Assembly: GCF_047729875.1 (NCBI RefSeq)
Contig: NZ_CP159826.1
Coordinates: 248,001 to 312,000, forward strand
Origin: Marimicrobium sp913061115
GTDB lineage: Bacteria; Pseudomonadota; Gammaproteobacteria; Pseudomonadales; Halieaceae
DNA: 64,000 nucleotides
Reading direction: 5' to 3'
Under the pieces are notes generated by a model. That model ran no database searches, was not told the DNA's origin, and saw nothing but the letters and a program-made list of their open reading frames with translations. The position numbers and the translations under genes are program-made. Numbering within the stretch: position 1 is the first letter of the stretch; every line of letters begins with the position of its first letter. Of this stretch, positions 52,255-61,151 are shown one piece after another.

Positions 52255-54011
52255 AGGAGACCTTCTGCGGCGGCGTTGAGCTTGTCGATATCATTGTTGT
52301 TGATAAAGTCGAGTCGCGCCTTCGCCCGTGACAGTTTGCCGGAAGATGTTTTGGGCAGAGAATGAGTTGGAACCAGTTCTACGTAGCAGTCGAGACTCAT
52401 CTCCATACGCACGAGCGCCGTGAGGCGGCGCACTAGGTTGTTGCGAATGCCGGGATCCCTTTGACGGCATTGCACTAGCAGTACACAGAGCTCTTCGCCT
52501 TTACTGTTCGGCGCGGAAAATGCCACCGCGTCGCCGGCCCGAACTTCGGATTGAGTTTCGGCAACATGCTCAAGATCCTGGGGCCAAATATTACGCCCGT
52601 GAATAATGATCAGGTCTTTCTTGCGGCCAGTAATGGTTAACGCACCATCGACCATGTAGCCGATATCTCCGGTGTTAAGCCAGCCGTCTTGACTGAGCAC
52701 ATGACCGGTTTCTTCCGGCAAATTGAAATATCCCGACATGACGCTGGGGCCGCGCAAATAGATCACGCCACTTCGCCAGTCTTCCAAGACTTGGTTGTCA
52801 TCGCGGACTTCTACCTCAAAGCTGGGCATCGGAGTGCCGCAATTAACGAAATGACGACCCCGGCCTTGCGTATCTTCTTCATCCATCACTATCACCTGGT
52901 GGTGATCCGAGAGGTGGTCGCTGTCAATATGGTGTGTGGTGAAGCCTGTCCAAAGGGGTGAAAAACTGACTCCAAGAGTACATTCAGCCATGCCATAGCA
53001 CGCCAGGAGCGCGCGACGATCGAAACCGGCCGGCTCCATCATTTCGGCGAAGTACTCTAATGTTTGCGGGTGGATCATTTCAGCGCCGATACCTGCTACG
53101 CGCCAATGACTGAGGTCGTAAGTTGAAATATCACTGGCACGGACCCGGCGTGCGCATAGATCATAACCGAATGAAGGGGCGAAGGAGATGGTGGCGCGGG
53201 TCTTGGTCATCAATGATAACCACTGGCGCGGCCGCATGGCGAACTCGCGAGTGTCTAGGTAGTCAATGGAAATCTGCGCGGCCATAGGAACCAATACGAA
53301 ACCGACCAAGCCCATATCGTGGTAGAAGGGTAGCCAGGACATCATGCGGTCTGAACTGCTCATTTCCAGGCCGTGGGAGACAATACCGTGCAGATTGGCC
53401 ATAGCGGTACGGTGCTTGATGACGACACCCCGAGGGAAGCGTGTACTGCCTGAGGTGTACTGAATGTAGGAAATATCATCAGGTTCAGCCTGATGTAGAG
53501 GCTGCACATCGGAGGGCAGAGCATGAAATGCCTTAGGTGCGTCCACCATGCGCATGGAAAGACCTTCGCTGGCCTCCTGCAAGAAGGAAAGATACCCCTC
53601 TGATGCTATACCGATCTCCGCGTCGCTGGCTTCCAGCAACTGTTTCAGCTGCGCCACGTAGGCGCAGTGAGCGCCGACTTTTACTGAGGCAGGCAGTGCC
53701 ACAGGAATCAAGCCGGCGTATTGGCAGGCGTAGAAAAACCGAATGAATTCAGGGTTTGTTTCTGCGACAAGTGCAACACGGTCGCCTTTTGTCAGACCTA
53801 GCCCCATTAGCTTATGCGCCAGCTCAATTGCCTGTAGGCGCAGCTCGCGGTAGGTAATGCTGGCGTAGATGTCACCTCGGCCGGTGTAGAAGTTTGAGCC
53901 AGTGTCGCCCTGAGCCGCATAGTCGAGTGCTTCGGTTAATGTCGCGAAATCAGCTGAGCGAAATGGCATTAGGTGGCGTGTGGGTGTGGCAATGGCATTT
54001 ACGTGTGACAA
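52236..54011 (-). CDS. Fatty acyl-AMP ligase / acyl-ACP synthetase
   Basis: About 591 residues, an adenylating enzyme of the FAAL/acyl-ACP synthetase group. Core motifs are YIQYTSGSTRFPRGV (P-loop), WLPFYHDMGLVG, GYFNLPEETG and the C-terminal catalytic Lys region PKTSSGKLSRAKAR. FAALs activate fatty acids as acyl-AMP and hand them to a carrier protein. The TTG at 54011 with GAGGA upstream was preferred to a GTG at 54068 that lacks one; either is possible. It precedes the CerR-like gene (CTGA overlap). In Caulobacter an acyl-ACP synthetase and a dedicated ACP feed ceramide synthesis; a matching ACP is not visible here. Confidence 0.85.
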   Translation of the reverse strand: MSHVNAIATPTRHLMPFRSADFATLTEALDYAAQGDTGSNFYTGRGDIYASITYRELRLQAIELAHKLMGLGLTKGDRVALVAETNPEFIRFFYACQYAGLIPVALPASVKVGAHCAYVAQLKQLLEASDAEIGIASEGYLSFLQEASEGLSMRMVDAPKAFHALPSDVQPLHQAEPDDISYIQYTSGSTRFPRGVVIKHRTAMANLHGIVSHGLEMSSSDRMMSWLPFYHDMGLVGFVLVPMAAQISIDYLDTREFAMRPRQWLSLMTKTRATISFAPSFGYDLCARRVRASDISTYDLSHWRVAGIGAEMIHPQTLEYFAEMMEPAGFDRRALLACYGMAECTLGVSFSPLWTGFTTHHIDSDHLSDHHQVIVMDEEDTQGRGRHFVNCGTPMPSFEVEVRDDNQVLEDWRSGVIYLRGPSVMSGYFNLPEETGHVLSQDGWLNTGDIGYMVDGALTITGRKKDLIIIHGRNIWPQDLEHVAETQSEVRAGDAVAFSAPNSKGEELCVLLVQCRQRDPGIRNNLVRRLTALVRMEMSLDCYVELVPTHSLPKTSSGKLSRAKARLDFINNNDIDKLNAAAEGLLRVASA

Positions 54012-54543
54012 TGTAGATTCCTCGTTTTCGGCGATCTGTCCGCCGCGCAACTCTTCGAAAATAAGCACTACTTACCGCTTAAGTACGCGGCAACGATGCG
54101 CATTTCAAAAATGTCTAAGTGCCGTTTTGTTGTTGTTCATGTATGTAGACGTACATGTTGGCACCCTTTGTCCAGGCCCCGGAAAAGGGCAACCTGATGA
54201 GGAGTTATCCTACCATTTGGTGCTTTTGTACTGATAGGAAATAATACCGCTGGCTGATGGGAACAATCCCATTGAAAGATTCTAGAGGCGATAGCGCAGG
54301 CTGCTGCGGGCGTCTGGAGTGCCGTCAGAGCTCGGTGAGCCTAGGCTGGTATCGAGGTCAAATCATGGGAAAATTAATTCTAACTACCTGTTTTTAAAGT
54401 ATTATTTTTTATTCTAGTATTTTTGCGGCGCCAGAAGTGAAGGCGCTCACCGTGTGTGTTTCCAGGCGATTTTTTCGTGCAAGTGAGTTGATTGACCGCC
54501 GGGGCGGCCCTGTGCCTACCTCATTCGGGTTAATTTGAGGCGT
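54012..54543. other. Intergenic region upstream of the ligase operon
   Basis: About 530 bases between the asparagine-synthase-like gene and the ligase operon, both on the minus strand. An AT-rich block of about 40 bases near 54388-54428 stands out against the GC-rich surroundings and could be a promoter or UP element for the ligase-CerR unit. No gene, RNA or hairpin with T-run is convincing here. Confidence 0.4.
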
Positions 54544-56502
54544 TCATGTGTCAGAGGCCTGGGCCCTCCACCACGCCTGGAACATAAGGACTGACCATAT
54601 CAGCTCAGAGTGATTGGCCCAGCCATAAAGGTGCTGATGCCAGGCGTCTCGGATGCTCTTCACGTCGAAAATGCCCTGCTCTGTTAAAGTTTTTTCTGAA
54701 ATTAGGTCCTCGGCCCAATCCCTCAGCGGACCCACGAGCCACTCCTTGATCGGCACGCTGAATCCACGTTTTGGCCGGTCAATCAAAGCCGGCGGGACAT
54801 ACCGGCCCAACAGGTCTCTAAGTACGCGTTTACCCGTGTTGCCGTCGAATAAATAGGCGCTAGGTAGCGACCAAGCGAGTTCTAGCACCCGGTGGTCCAG
54901 AAGAGGTGCTCGTGCCTCAAGGCCGACCGCCATGCTGGCGCGGTCAACCTTGACCAAAATGTCGTCTGGAAGATAGCCCGTGTAATCATAGTGGAGCATA
55001 GCCAGCAGTGGATCCTCAACATCTGCCCAGTAGGCTGGGTCGGACAATGGTGTTGCTGGAGTTACCGCTCCTGATACAAATTGATCTACGCTCAGACATT
55101 TATTGAATTTGTTGGCCAGAATCTCCTGCGGTGAATTGGCCGTCCAGTTACAGGAGCGTTGGCTGATTTTTGCGAGTTTGCGAGTCCAGCGAGGTACGTT
55201 CACGCCTTTGCTCGCATAGCTCTTCGCGTAGCGCCAACTTCCTGTGCCCAGCGCACCTGTAACTGGGCGGGCAATGCTCCTTGCGCTCGCGGGCATACGT
55301 TGCACATCGCGCCAGTGATTCAGGCAGTTTCTGTAGCGTCGGTAGCCGGCCATCTGCTCATCGCCGCCATCACCGGTCAGGACGACTTTAAGCTGCTCCC
55401 GTGCCAGCTTACAGACCAGGTAGGTGGGAATCTGTGAGGAATCAGCGAATGGCTCATCGTACATATGTGGCAACTGTTCAACCACATCCAGCGCCTGATC
55501 GGGGGTGACATACATTTCGTAGTGATCAGTTTTCAGATGTTTGGCCACGGCGGAAGCGTACTCGGCCTCATTGTATTTTTCTTCCCAAAATCCGATGCTG
55601 AACGTCTTGACAGGTCGGTCCGACACCTTCTGCATCAATGCGACGATCATGGAAGAGTCGATGCCCCCAGACAGCAATGCCCCAAGCTCTACGTCCGCCA
55701 CCATGCGGTCTCCAACCGCCTCCTGCAGCACTTCGTCCAGCTTGTCGATCGCACCGTCATAACTCCCTGTGAATCTATTTCGTTCACCGTGTTCGGCAAT
55801 ATTTTTCGCGGACCAAAACTGGGTTGGGTGCGCGTCCCAGGGCTTACAATCCTGCGGTATCTTTAGCAGGCTACCCGGGGGAAGTTTGCGTACCTGCCGA
55901 TAAATAGAGCTGGGCTGGGATACCCATCCATATTGCAGATACTGGCCCAGAGCGTTGCGATCCAATTCATTCTCGAAATCTGGATGTTGGCGCAAAGCTT
56001 TGAGTTCCGAGCCGAACAGGAAGCTGTTGCCGCACCAGCCATAATACAACGGCTTTTTGCCTACCCGATCCCGCGCTAACCACAGACAGCGTTCTTTTCG
56101 GTCCCACAGTGCCAGCGCAAACATACCTTCGAATTTACTCACGGCTTTTTCTACACCCAGGTGCTGCACTGCGGCTAGAATCACTTCCGTATCGGAGTGC
56201 CCCCGATAGGGATAAGTGGATACGCCGTGTTCTTGCCGCAGTCGGGGGAAATTATAGACTTCACCATTGAACGAAAGCACGTAGCGGCCTGAGGCTGACA
56301 CCATCGGCTGCGCGCCGGCCTCAGACAGGTCAATGATAGACAGCCGACGATGGCCAAGCGCCAGGGGGAATGAAGGGTCCACCCAGACGCCACCCGCATC
56401 GGGGCCGCGATGAATGATGGTGTCTGCCATGGCCTGACAGCGCCGCGCGATATCCTCTTGGGCGCCGCCTCTATACTGGATAAAACCGGTAATTCCACAC
56501 AT
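54544..56502 (-). CDS. asnB: Asparagine synthase-like (glutamine-hydrolysing) amidotransferase
   Basis: A 652-residue enzyme with an N-terminal class II glutaminase domain (Cys2 in MCGITGF, then GHRRLSIIDLS and SFNGEVYN) and a C-terminal synthetase domain with LSGGIDSS and the pyrophosphatase pattern VLTGDGGDE. Such paralogues sit in exopolysaccharide and lipid clusters, where they make modified sugars or amides rather than bulk asparagine. The ATG at 56502 gives the required Cys2; the longer upstream frame is not real. Thirteen bases separate it from the upstream GT4 gene. Confidence 0.93.
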   Translation of the reverse strand: MCGITGFIQYRGGAQEDIARRCQAMADTIIHRGPDAGGVWVDPSFPLALGHRRLSIIDLSEAGAQPMVSASGRYVLSFNGEVYNFPRLRQEHGVSTYPYRGHSDTEVILAAVQHLGVEKAVSKFEGMFALALWDRKERCLWLARDRVGKKPLYYGWCGNSFLFGSELKALRQHPDFENELDRNALGQYLQYGWVSQPSSIYRQVRKLPPGSLLKIPQDCKPWDAHPTQFWSAKNIAEHGERNRFTGSYDGAIDKLDEVLQEAVGDRMVADVELGALLSGGIDSSMIVALMQKVSDRPVKTFSIGFWEEKYNEAEYASAVAKHLKTDHYEMYVTPDQALDVVEQLPHMYDEPFADSSQIPTYLVCKLAREQLKVVLTGDGGDEQMAGYRRYRNCLNHWRDVQRMPASARSIARPVTGALGTGSWRYAKSYASKGVNVPRWTRKLAKISQRSCNWTANSPQEILANKFNKCLSVDQFVSGAVTPATPLSDPAYWADVEDPLLAMLHYDYTGYLPDDILVKVDRASMAVGLEARAPLLDHRVLELAWSLPSAYLFDGNTGKRVLRDLLGRYVPPALIDRPKRGFSVPIKEWLVGPLRDWAEDLISEKTLTEQGIFDVKSIRDAWHQHLYGWANHSELIWSVLMFQAWWRAQASDT

Positions 56503-56515
56503 AGCAATTCGTCTC

Positions 56516-57769
56516 TTATGTTCGATCTGCAGCCTGATTGACAGCAGTGTCAAGCAGTGCAAGGTAGTTGTTGACAGCGCGCTCAACAGAAAAATCTTCC
56601 GCCCTGCGTAGTAATATTTCCCTGGGCGTGGGGTCGTCCAGTTCAGCGAGAACGGCCTTCGCCATCTCATCTGCGTTACCGATACTCACTAAAGCACCAT
56701 AGTTTCCGTCTTCAAGAATTTCGCTTGAGCCACCAGGGCAATCGGTACTGACGACCGGGCAACCGCAGGCTAGGGCCTGAATGAGGACGCCTGGTAGACC
56801 TTCATACGCGGACGACAATACGAGCACAGAGGCCCGCGCCATGTACTGGAAAGGATTCTCTACGAACCCAGGCATGTAGACGTCGGCTTGAATGCCCAGT
56901 GTGCACACCAACTGCTCAAGATCATCGCGCAGTCTGCCCTCTCCAAGGATGACCAGCCGTGCTTCCCTGTCTGCGCGCACAGCAGCAAACGCGCGGATAA
57001 GAGTGGCGAAATCTTTCTGTTCCGTGAATCGCCCTGCCGCCAGAATGACGGGCGGTTCATCCTGCGCAAACCACGGGTGTTCCAGTGGCTGTTGTGCGCG
57101 TGTGCGCAGGTTATCATCTACGACAGGGTTGTGGACCGTGATGACAGAATCCTGATGTAATCCAATGGTTGTGATTAACTCATCAGCCACATGATCTGAT
57201 ACGGCTACAACACGGTTTGCTTTTGGGTAGGTTCGCCGCACTAGCTCAGGTAAGTAGCGCCATCGCCATTTGCGAGAATTAGATGGTGCGGCGCAATAGG
57301 ACGATAGCGCAATACGCTCACTGACAATGACAGGCACTCGTGAGCCAGACAGTTCTTTGGCCCAGATGGCGCTAAGGTTGGCATAGGGAAGAGCAGATAA
57401 GATGACATCAGGCTGGCTGGCCACAATATACCTCTGCAAGGACCGTATGCGTGCGACCTCCGGGGCAGTTTTTTTCGCCAACAACACGGGGCGTAGTCTG
57501 ACGAAAAAGTCTTGTAGGTTACTTCTGGCAATGATCCATCGCGCCCGCAAACCGCCGGTTGCTTCCAGTTCGATCATGGTTGCCCCTGCGGGGATCTCAT
57601 CAAGGAATGCGCCTTTAGCCTGACATAGTACGATGTCAACCTCTCGTCCTTTCGCCAGGAAGCCTGTGGCTAAATTCAACATTGACCGCTCTGCGCCACC
57701 GCCTTCAAGTGATGGGAGAAGGACCGCGATCTTTTCGGCTCGGGTGCAGGTAGGTGACTGTGTTGGCAT
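56516..57769 (-). CDS. Glycosyltransferase family 4
   Basis: A 417-residue GT-B enzyme. The N-terminal LPSLEGGGAERSMLNLA is the typical start of the family, and the C-terminal half shows LAAGRFTEQKDF and the motif SAYEGLPGVLIQALACGCPVV (E-x7-Q, a variant of E-x7-E). It sits four bases downstream of the O-antigen-ligase-like gene and 13 bases upstream of asnB. Probably it adds a sugar to a surface glycan or glycolipid. The donor is unknown. Confidence 0.88.
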   Translation of the reverse strand: MPTQSPTCTRAEKIAVLLPSLEGGGAERSMLNLATGFLAKGREVDIVLCQAKGAFLDEIPAGATMIELEATGGLRARWIIARSNLQDFFVRLRPVLLAKKTAPEVARIRSLQRYIVASQPDVILSALPYANLSAIWAKELSGSRVPVIVSERIALSSYCAAPSNSRKWRWRYLPELVRRTYPKANRVVAVSDHVADELITTIGLHQDSVITVHNPVVDDNLRTRAQQPLEHPWFAQDEPPVILAAGRFTEQKDFATLIRAFAAVRADREARLVILGEGRLRDDLEQLVCTLGIQADVYMPGFVENPFQYMARASVLVLSSAYEGLPGVLIQALACGCPVVSTDCPGGSSEILEDGNYGALVSIGNADEMAKAVLAELDDPTPREILLRRAEDFSVERAVNNYLALLDTAVNQAADRT

Positions 57770-57773
57770 CAGT

Positions 57774-58991
57774 TCAGGTTCTTGTTCGCACAGCAGTAGT
57801 GAGCGGGTTATAAAAACCCGAAGGTGACGGTTTACTGCGGTAGCTGATTAAAAGGGCTAAGGGGAACCAGAATAACATCCACTGGTCTCTGGGTCGTTCA
57901 ATAAGCGTGTCCACCCCCGTCATCATCGTGCAGACGGTGAAGATTAGGATGCAAAAAATACTGAAGTCGCCCTGCTGCTGGCCCCATGCCCAGGCGTGGT
58001 GAAATGCGACCACCAATAGCAGAAGGAATATGATCACACCGACCGCGCCCCCCTGCCAGAATAACTGTAGGAACGCATTATGCGCCGTTTCAAAAACGTG
58101 CCCCGCCACTTCAACGGATACTGGTGATAATAGACCACGACCTAACAAGGGGGTAGCTTTGGCCTCGTCCCATATGGCCGTCCAAATTAGTGGCCGCAAT
58201 CCCCGTCCTCTTTGAAAAACCTGATCCAGCACCTCGGGGAAAGCCATAAAAAGTAAGCCCGCTAAGGCGACTAGAGGGCCTAGATACAACAGTCTTTTAT
58301 TTTTTTGCATCAAGCACACTAAGGTTAGCAAGGCTATGATCATAGCTGTAAAAGCGGTTCGGCTTTGGCCGAACCATGCGACGCAGATGAATGCTCCGAT
58401 GCTGAAAATAAATACCCAATTTAACTTCCGCCCTGGGAATCGCATCACAAAAAATGCGGCCAGTAGTGCGAATATGGCATACACATTGGAAAACTCATTG
58501 ATATTGGTTAAGGATCCAATAGGGTTCAGTCGCATCGCGGGGAACGAGTTGTTACTATAAAAAACGACAATGCTTATTACAGCCGCAAAGGTAGCGAACA
58601 AAATACATGCCTGTAACGTGCGTTCAAAAAAACTGCGGTTCCAGTGCACCAGAAAATGCGTAACGGCAATAAAACTGATGAGGTTTACGGCGATCGTGGC
58701 CTTCTGGCCAAGCCGGTACCAGTTCAGTGGGTCGCTCCAGAAACCGGACAACAGAAGATAGAGAATGTATGCCACAATCGTCTGGAACAGCTTGTGTTTC
58801 CAGACTTCTTTGATACTTCCGACCACCACAAACAGGCTTAAGATAAACATAACTCGGGCATAAAACTGATAAGGCGCGCTGTAATCATTGAAAATAAAAT
58901 AGCTGCACAGGAATACGCCATAGGCGGCCAGTAACAGGAAGGGGAATGCTCGCCTTAAATAATCTGAGGGGGTCAATTTTGTGTTGTTCAC
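57774..58991 (-). CDS. O-antigen ligase/polymerase-like membrane protein
   Basis: A 405-residue polytopic membrane protein with about 11 hydrophobic segments. The Wzy/WaaL-type loop is visible as GRGLLSPVSVEVAGHVFETAHN, then AHNAFLQLFWQGGAVGV, where the conserved His-Asn pair lies. Arg in QSRTAFTAM is also typical. Members join or polymerise lipid-linked glycans in the periplasm. Located before GT4-asnB on the same strand, it points to a surface polysaccharide or glycolipid being built here. Confidence 0.85.
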   Translation of the reverse strand: MNNTKLTPSDYLRRAFPFLLLAAYGVFLCSYFIFNDYSAPYQFYARVMFILSLFVVVGSIKEVWKHKLFQTIVAYILYLLLSGFWSDPLNWYRLGQKATIAVNLISFIAVTHFLVHWNRSFFERTLQACILFATFAAVISIVVFYSNNSFPAMRLNPIGSLTNINEFSNVYAIFALLAAFFVMRFPGRKLNWVFIFSIGAFICVAWFGQSRTAFTAMIIALLTLVCLMQKNKRLLYLGPLVALAGLLFMAFPEVLDQVFQRGRGLRPLIWTAIWDEAKATPLLGRGLLSPVSVEVAGHVFETAHNAFLQLFWQGGAVGVIIFLLLLVVAFHHAWAWGQQQGDFSIFCILIFTVCTMMTGVDTLIERPRDQWMLFWFPLALLISYRSKPSPSGFYNPLTTAVRTRT

Positions 58992-59180
58992 TAAATATCA
59001 AAGTCCGTTCTGCGCGTCCCGAAATCACTTGGTACCAATGGTACTGGATCATACGACCGAGATTAACAGTATACACAGGAGGTCGGTTGTTAGGCACTAT
59101 TGGTCTTTTTTAAGCTCCCCCGCCTCTATATACTATTCCATCTTAGGCAGGTAAGCACAGCCCTCAAGCATAAGGCAGCC

Positions 59181-60323
59181 ATGAGCCAGAATAACAATGT
59201 ATCCATCTCTGTGGAGGTGGTGACCGGGGCCAAGGCGTTGCGCCAGTTTTTGGCTCTACCTCATCGTATCTACGCATCTGATCCTGCCTGGATTGCGCCG
59301 CTGGATTTCATGAAGCGTGAGCAGCTTTCCAAGGCTAACCACTTTTTCGAGCATGCTCGCTGGCGCGCTTGGATTGCCTATAGAAACGGCATCACAGTAG
59401 GACGAATCACCGCACAGATTGATGAAATGCACCTGCAGCAACACGCCGACGCTGTCGGATATTTCGGCATGCTGGAGGCAGATGATGACCCGGCTATATT
59501 TTCGGCCCTGTTTGGCGCAGCCGAAGACTGGCTGAGAAGTGAGGGAATGCAGCAGGTGCGCGGCCCCTTTAATTTACACGTCAACGAAGAGGTGGGGCTG
59601 TTGGTAGATGGGTTTGCCACGGCGCCCTACGTACTGATGGGCCATGCGCGCCGCTGGTACGGCCCCTCAGTGGAAGCCCAGGGTTATGTGGGCGCGAAAG
59701 ACCTTCTGGCTTATCAGGTGCGCCCTGACTTTGAAGCTCCCCGAGTCATGGAACGGCTGGCCAGTCGAGTCTCGCAGCGGGTAAAAGTCCGCCCAATAAG
59801 ACGCAAGCAGCTGTTGGAGGACGCCCGCATCATGCTGGAAATCTTCAATGATGCGTGGCAAAAAAATTGGGGGTTTGTGCCCTTAGCAGAGTCTGATTGG
59901 CTTGAAACCGTGTCAACACTTGCCAAGCTGATGCCGGATGACTACATCCAGATCGCAGAGTATGACGGCGAGCCGGTCGCCTTTATTGTGGCACTACCTA
60001 ATCTCAATGAGGCTGCCCATGACCTTAATGGCCGTTTATTGCCCTTTGGTTGGGCCAAGCTCCTTTGGCGTCTTAAGGTGCGTCATCCCAAAACCGCCCG
60101 CGTCCCCCTGATGGGCGTTAAGCAGAGTTTTCAGCATTCTCGCCTCGGCCCAACTCTGGCTTTCATGGTCATAGACGCTGTGCGCAAGGCGTTGCATGCC
60201 CGTGGTGTAAAGGATGTTGAGATGGGTTGGATACTTGAGGATAACGACGGCATGCGCAGTATTATTGAAACCATTGGCGGCGTCGCGTATAAACGCTACC
60301 GCGTCTATCAAAAAGAATTATAG
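59181..60323 (+). CDS. bcerS: Bacterial ceramide synthase-like GNAT-fold N-acyltransferase
   Basis: A 380-residue protein. Its N-terminal LPHRIYASDPAWIAPLDF, then FFEHARWRAWIAYRNGITVGRITAQID, is the pattern of the Caulobacter bCerS family, GNAT-fold proteins that N-acylate the amino group of 3-oxo-sphinganine. The C-terminal ILEDNDGMRSIIETIGG, followed by YKRYRVYQKEL, is also family-like. The ATG at 59181 with AAGG six bases upstream is chosen; the earlier in-frame start at 59100 adds residues that do not match. It is followed two bases later by a MobA-like gene. The family call comes from memory, not a search. Confidence 0.78.
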   Translation: MSQNNNVSISVEVVTGAKALRQFLALPHRIYASDPAWIAPLDFMKREQLSKANHFFEHARWRAWIAYRNGITVGRITAQIDEMHLQQHADAVGYFGMLEADDDPAIFSALFGAAEDWLRSEGMQQVRGPFNLHVNEEVGLLVDGFATAPYVLMGHARRWYGPSVEAQGYVGAKDLLAYQVRPDFEAPRVMERLASRVSQRVKVRPIRRKQLLEDARIMLEIFNDAWQKNWGFVPLAESDWLETVSTLAKLMPDDYIQIAEYDGEPVAFIVALPNLNEAAHDLNGRLLPFGWAKLLWRLKVRHPKTARVPLMGVKQSFQHSRLGPTLAFMVIDAVRKALHARGVKDVEMGWILEDNDGMRSIIETIGGVAYKRYRVYQKEL

Positions 60324-60325
60324 TT

Positions 60326-61144
60326 ATGCAGCTTGATCCTGAATCACATCAAATGGTCGCCATCGTGCTGGCAGGCGATCGTACCAAGGCCGACTCATTG
60401 ATCAACCACACCGAGGCCGGCAGCAAGGCCATGATTGATCTGGATGGCGTCCCTATGGTTCGCAGGGTGCTCGACTCCCTGCGCGTTTCACGGATGGTGA
60501 GTAGAATCTATATGGCCGGGCCTGAGGCCAGTGAGGTGGCGACTGATCCGGCTCTGCAAAAGTGGATTGACGACGGCGAAATGAGTTGGAGTGAGCCCGG
60601 TGTCAGTCCCAGCACCAGTGCCTATGAGGTCATGTCGCGGTTGGGCCCTGAGGATGCAGTGCTACTGACGACTGCCGACCACCCATTATTGACGCCTGAA
60701 ATTGTTGATGCATTCGGTCGGCAGAGCCTAGCAGACGATGTTGATGTCACGGTGGGTCTAGCGCCCTATGCACTGGTTGCTGAGGCCTATCCCGGCATAC
60801 GTAAAACGGTACTGCACTTCAGTGACGGGGACTTCTGCGGCTGCAACCTGTTTGCCTTCATTACCCCAGAAGGACGGCGCGCTGCCAAGTTCTGGCGCAA
60901 GATCGAACAAGAACGCAAGAAGCCACTGGTGGTCATTGGCTTGCTGGGGTGGTGGGCAGTTATACGTTATCGCTTCGGATTCCTGTCCCTGGAAGAGGCG
61001 TTGGCCAAACTGAGTAAGCGTCTGGGACTGCGCATGCGTGCGGTCATTCTGCCTTACGCGAATGCCGCCATAGACGTGGATTCAATCGCTGACCTGATGT
61101 TGGTCAAGGGCGCGCTGGCGAAAGCGGCGGAAGAAGACGCCTGA
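60326..61144 (+). CDS. MobA-like NTP-transferase-fold protein
   Basis: A 272-residue nucleotidyltransferase-fold protein. The N-terminal loop is AIVLAGDRTKADSL, a variant of LAGGxxxRMG in which the second Gly is Asp. The segment LLTTADHPLLTPEIV carries the metal-binding Asp. The sequence after residue 180 (WWAVIRYRFGFLSLEEALAKL) is not part of the classic fold. It is probably co-transcribed with the ceramide-synthase-like gene (2-base gap). It may activate a headgroup with CTP or other NTP, but no activity is established. Confidence 0.75.
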   Translation: MQLDPESHQMVAIVLAGDRTKADSLINHTEAGSKAMIDLDGVPMVRRVLDSLRVSRMVSRIYMAGPEASEVATDPALQKWIDDGEMSWSEPGVSPSTSAYEVMSRLGPEDAVLLTTADHPLLTPEIVDAFGRQSLADDVDVTVGLAPYALVAEAYPGIRKTVLHFSDGDFCGCNLFAFITPEGRRAAKFWRKIEQERKKPLVVIGLLGWWAVIRYRFGFLSLEEALAKLSKRLGLRMRAVILPYANAAIDVDSIADLMLVKGALAKAAEEDA

Positions 61145-61151
61145 TAAAGTG

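Noticed and set aside
54480..54543. GC-rich hairpin (CCGCC/GGCGG) after the asparagine-synthase-like stop
   Set aside because: Loop of two bases and no downstream T-run, so not a convincing terminator.
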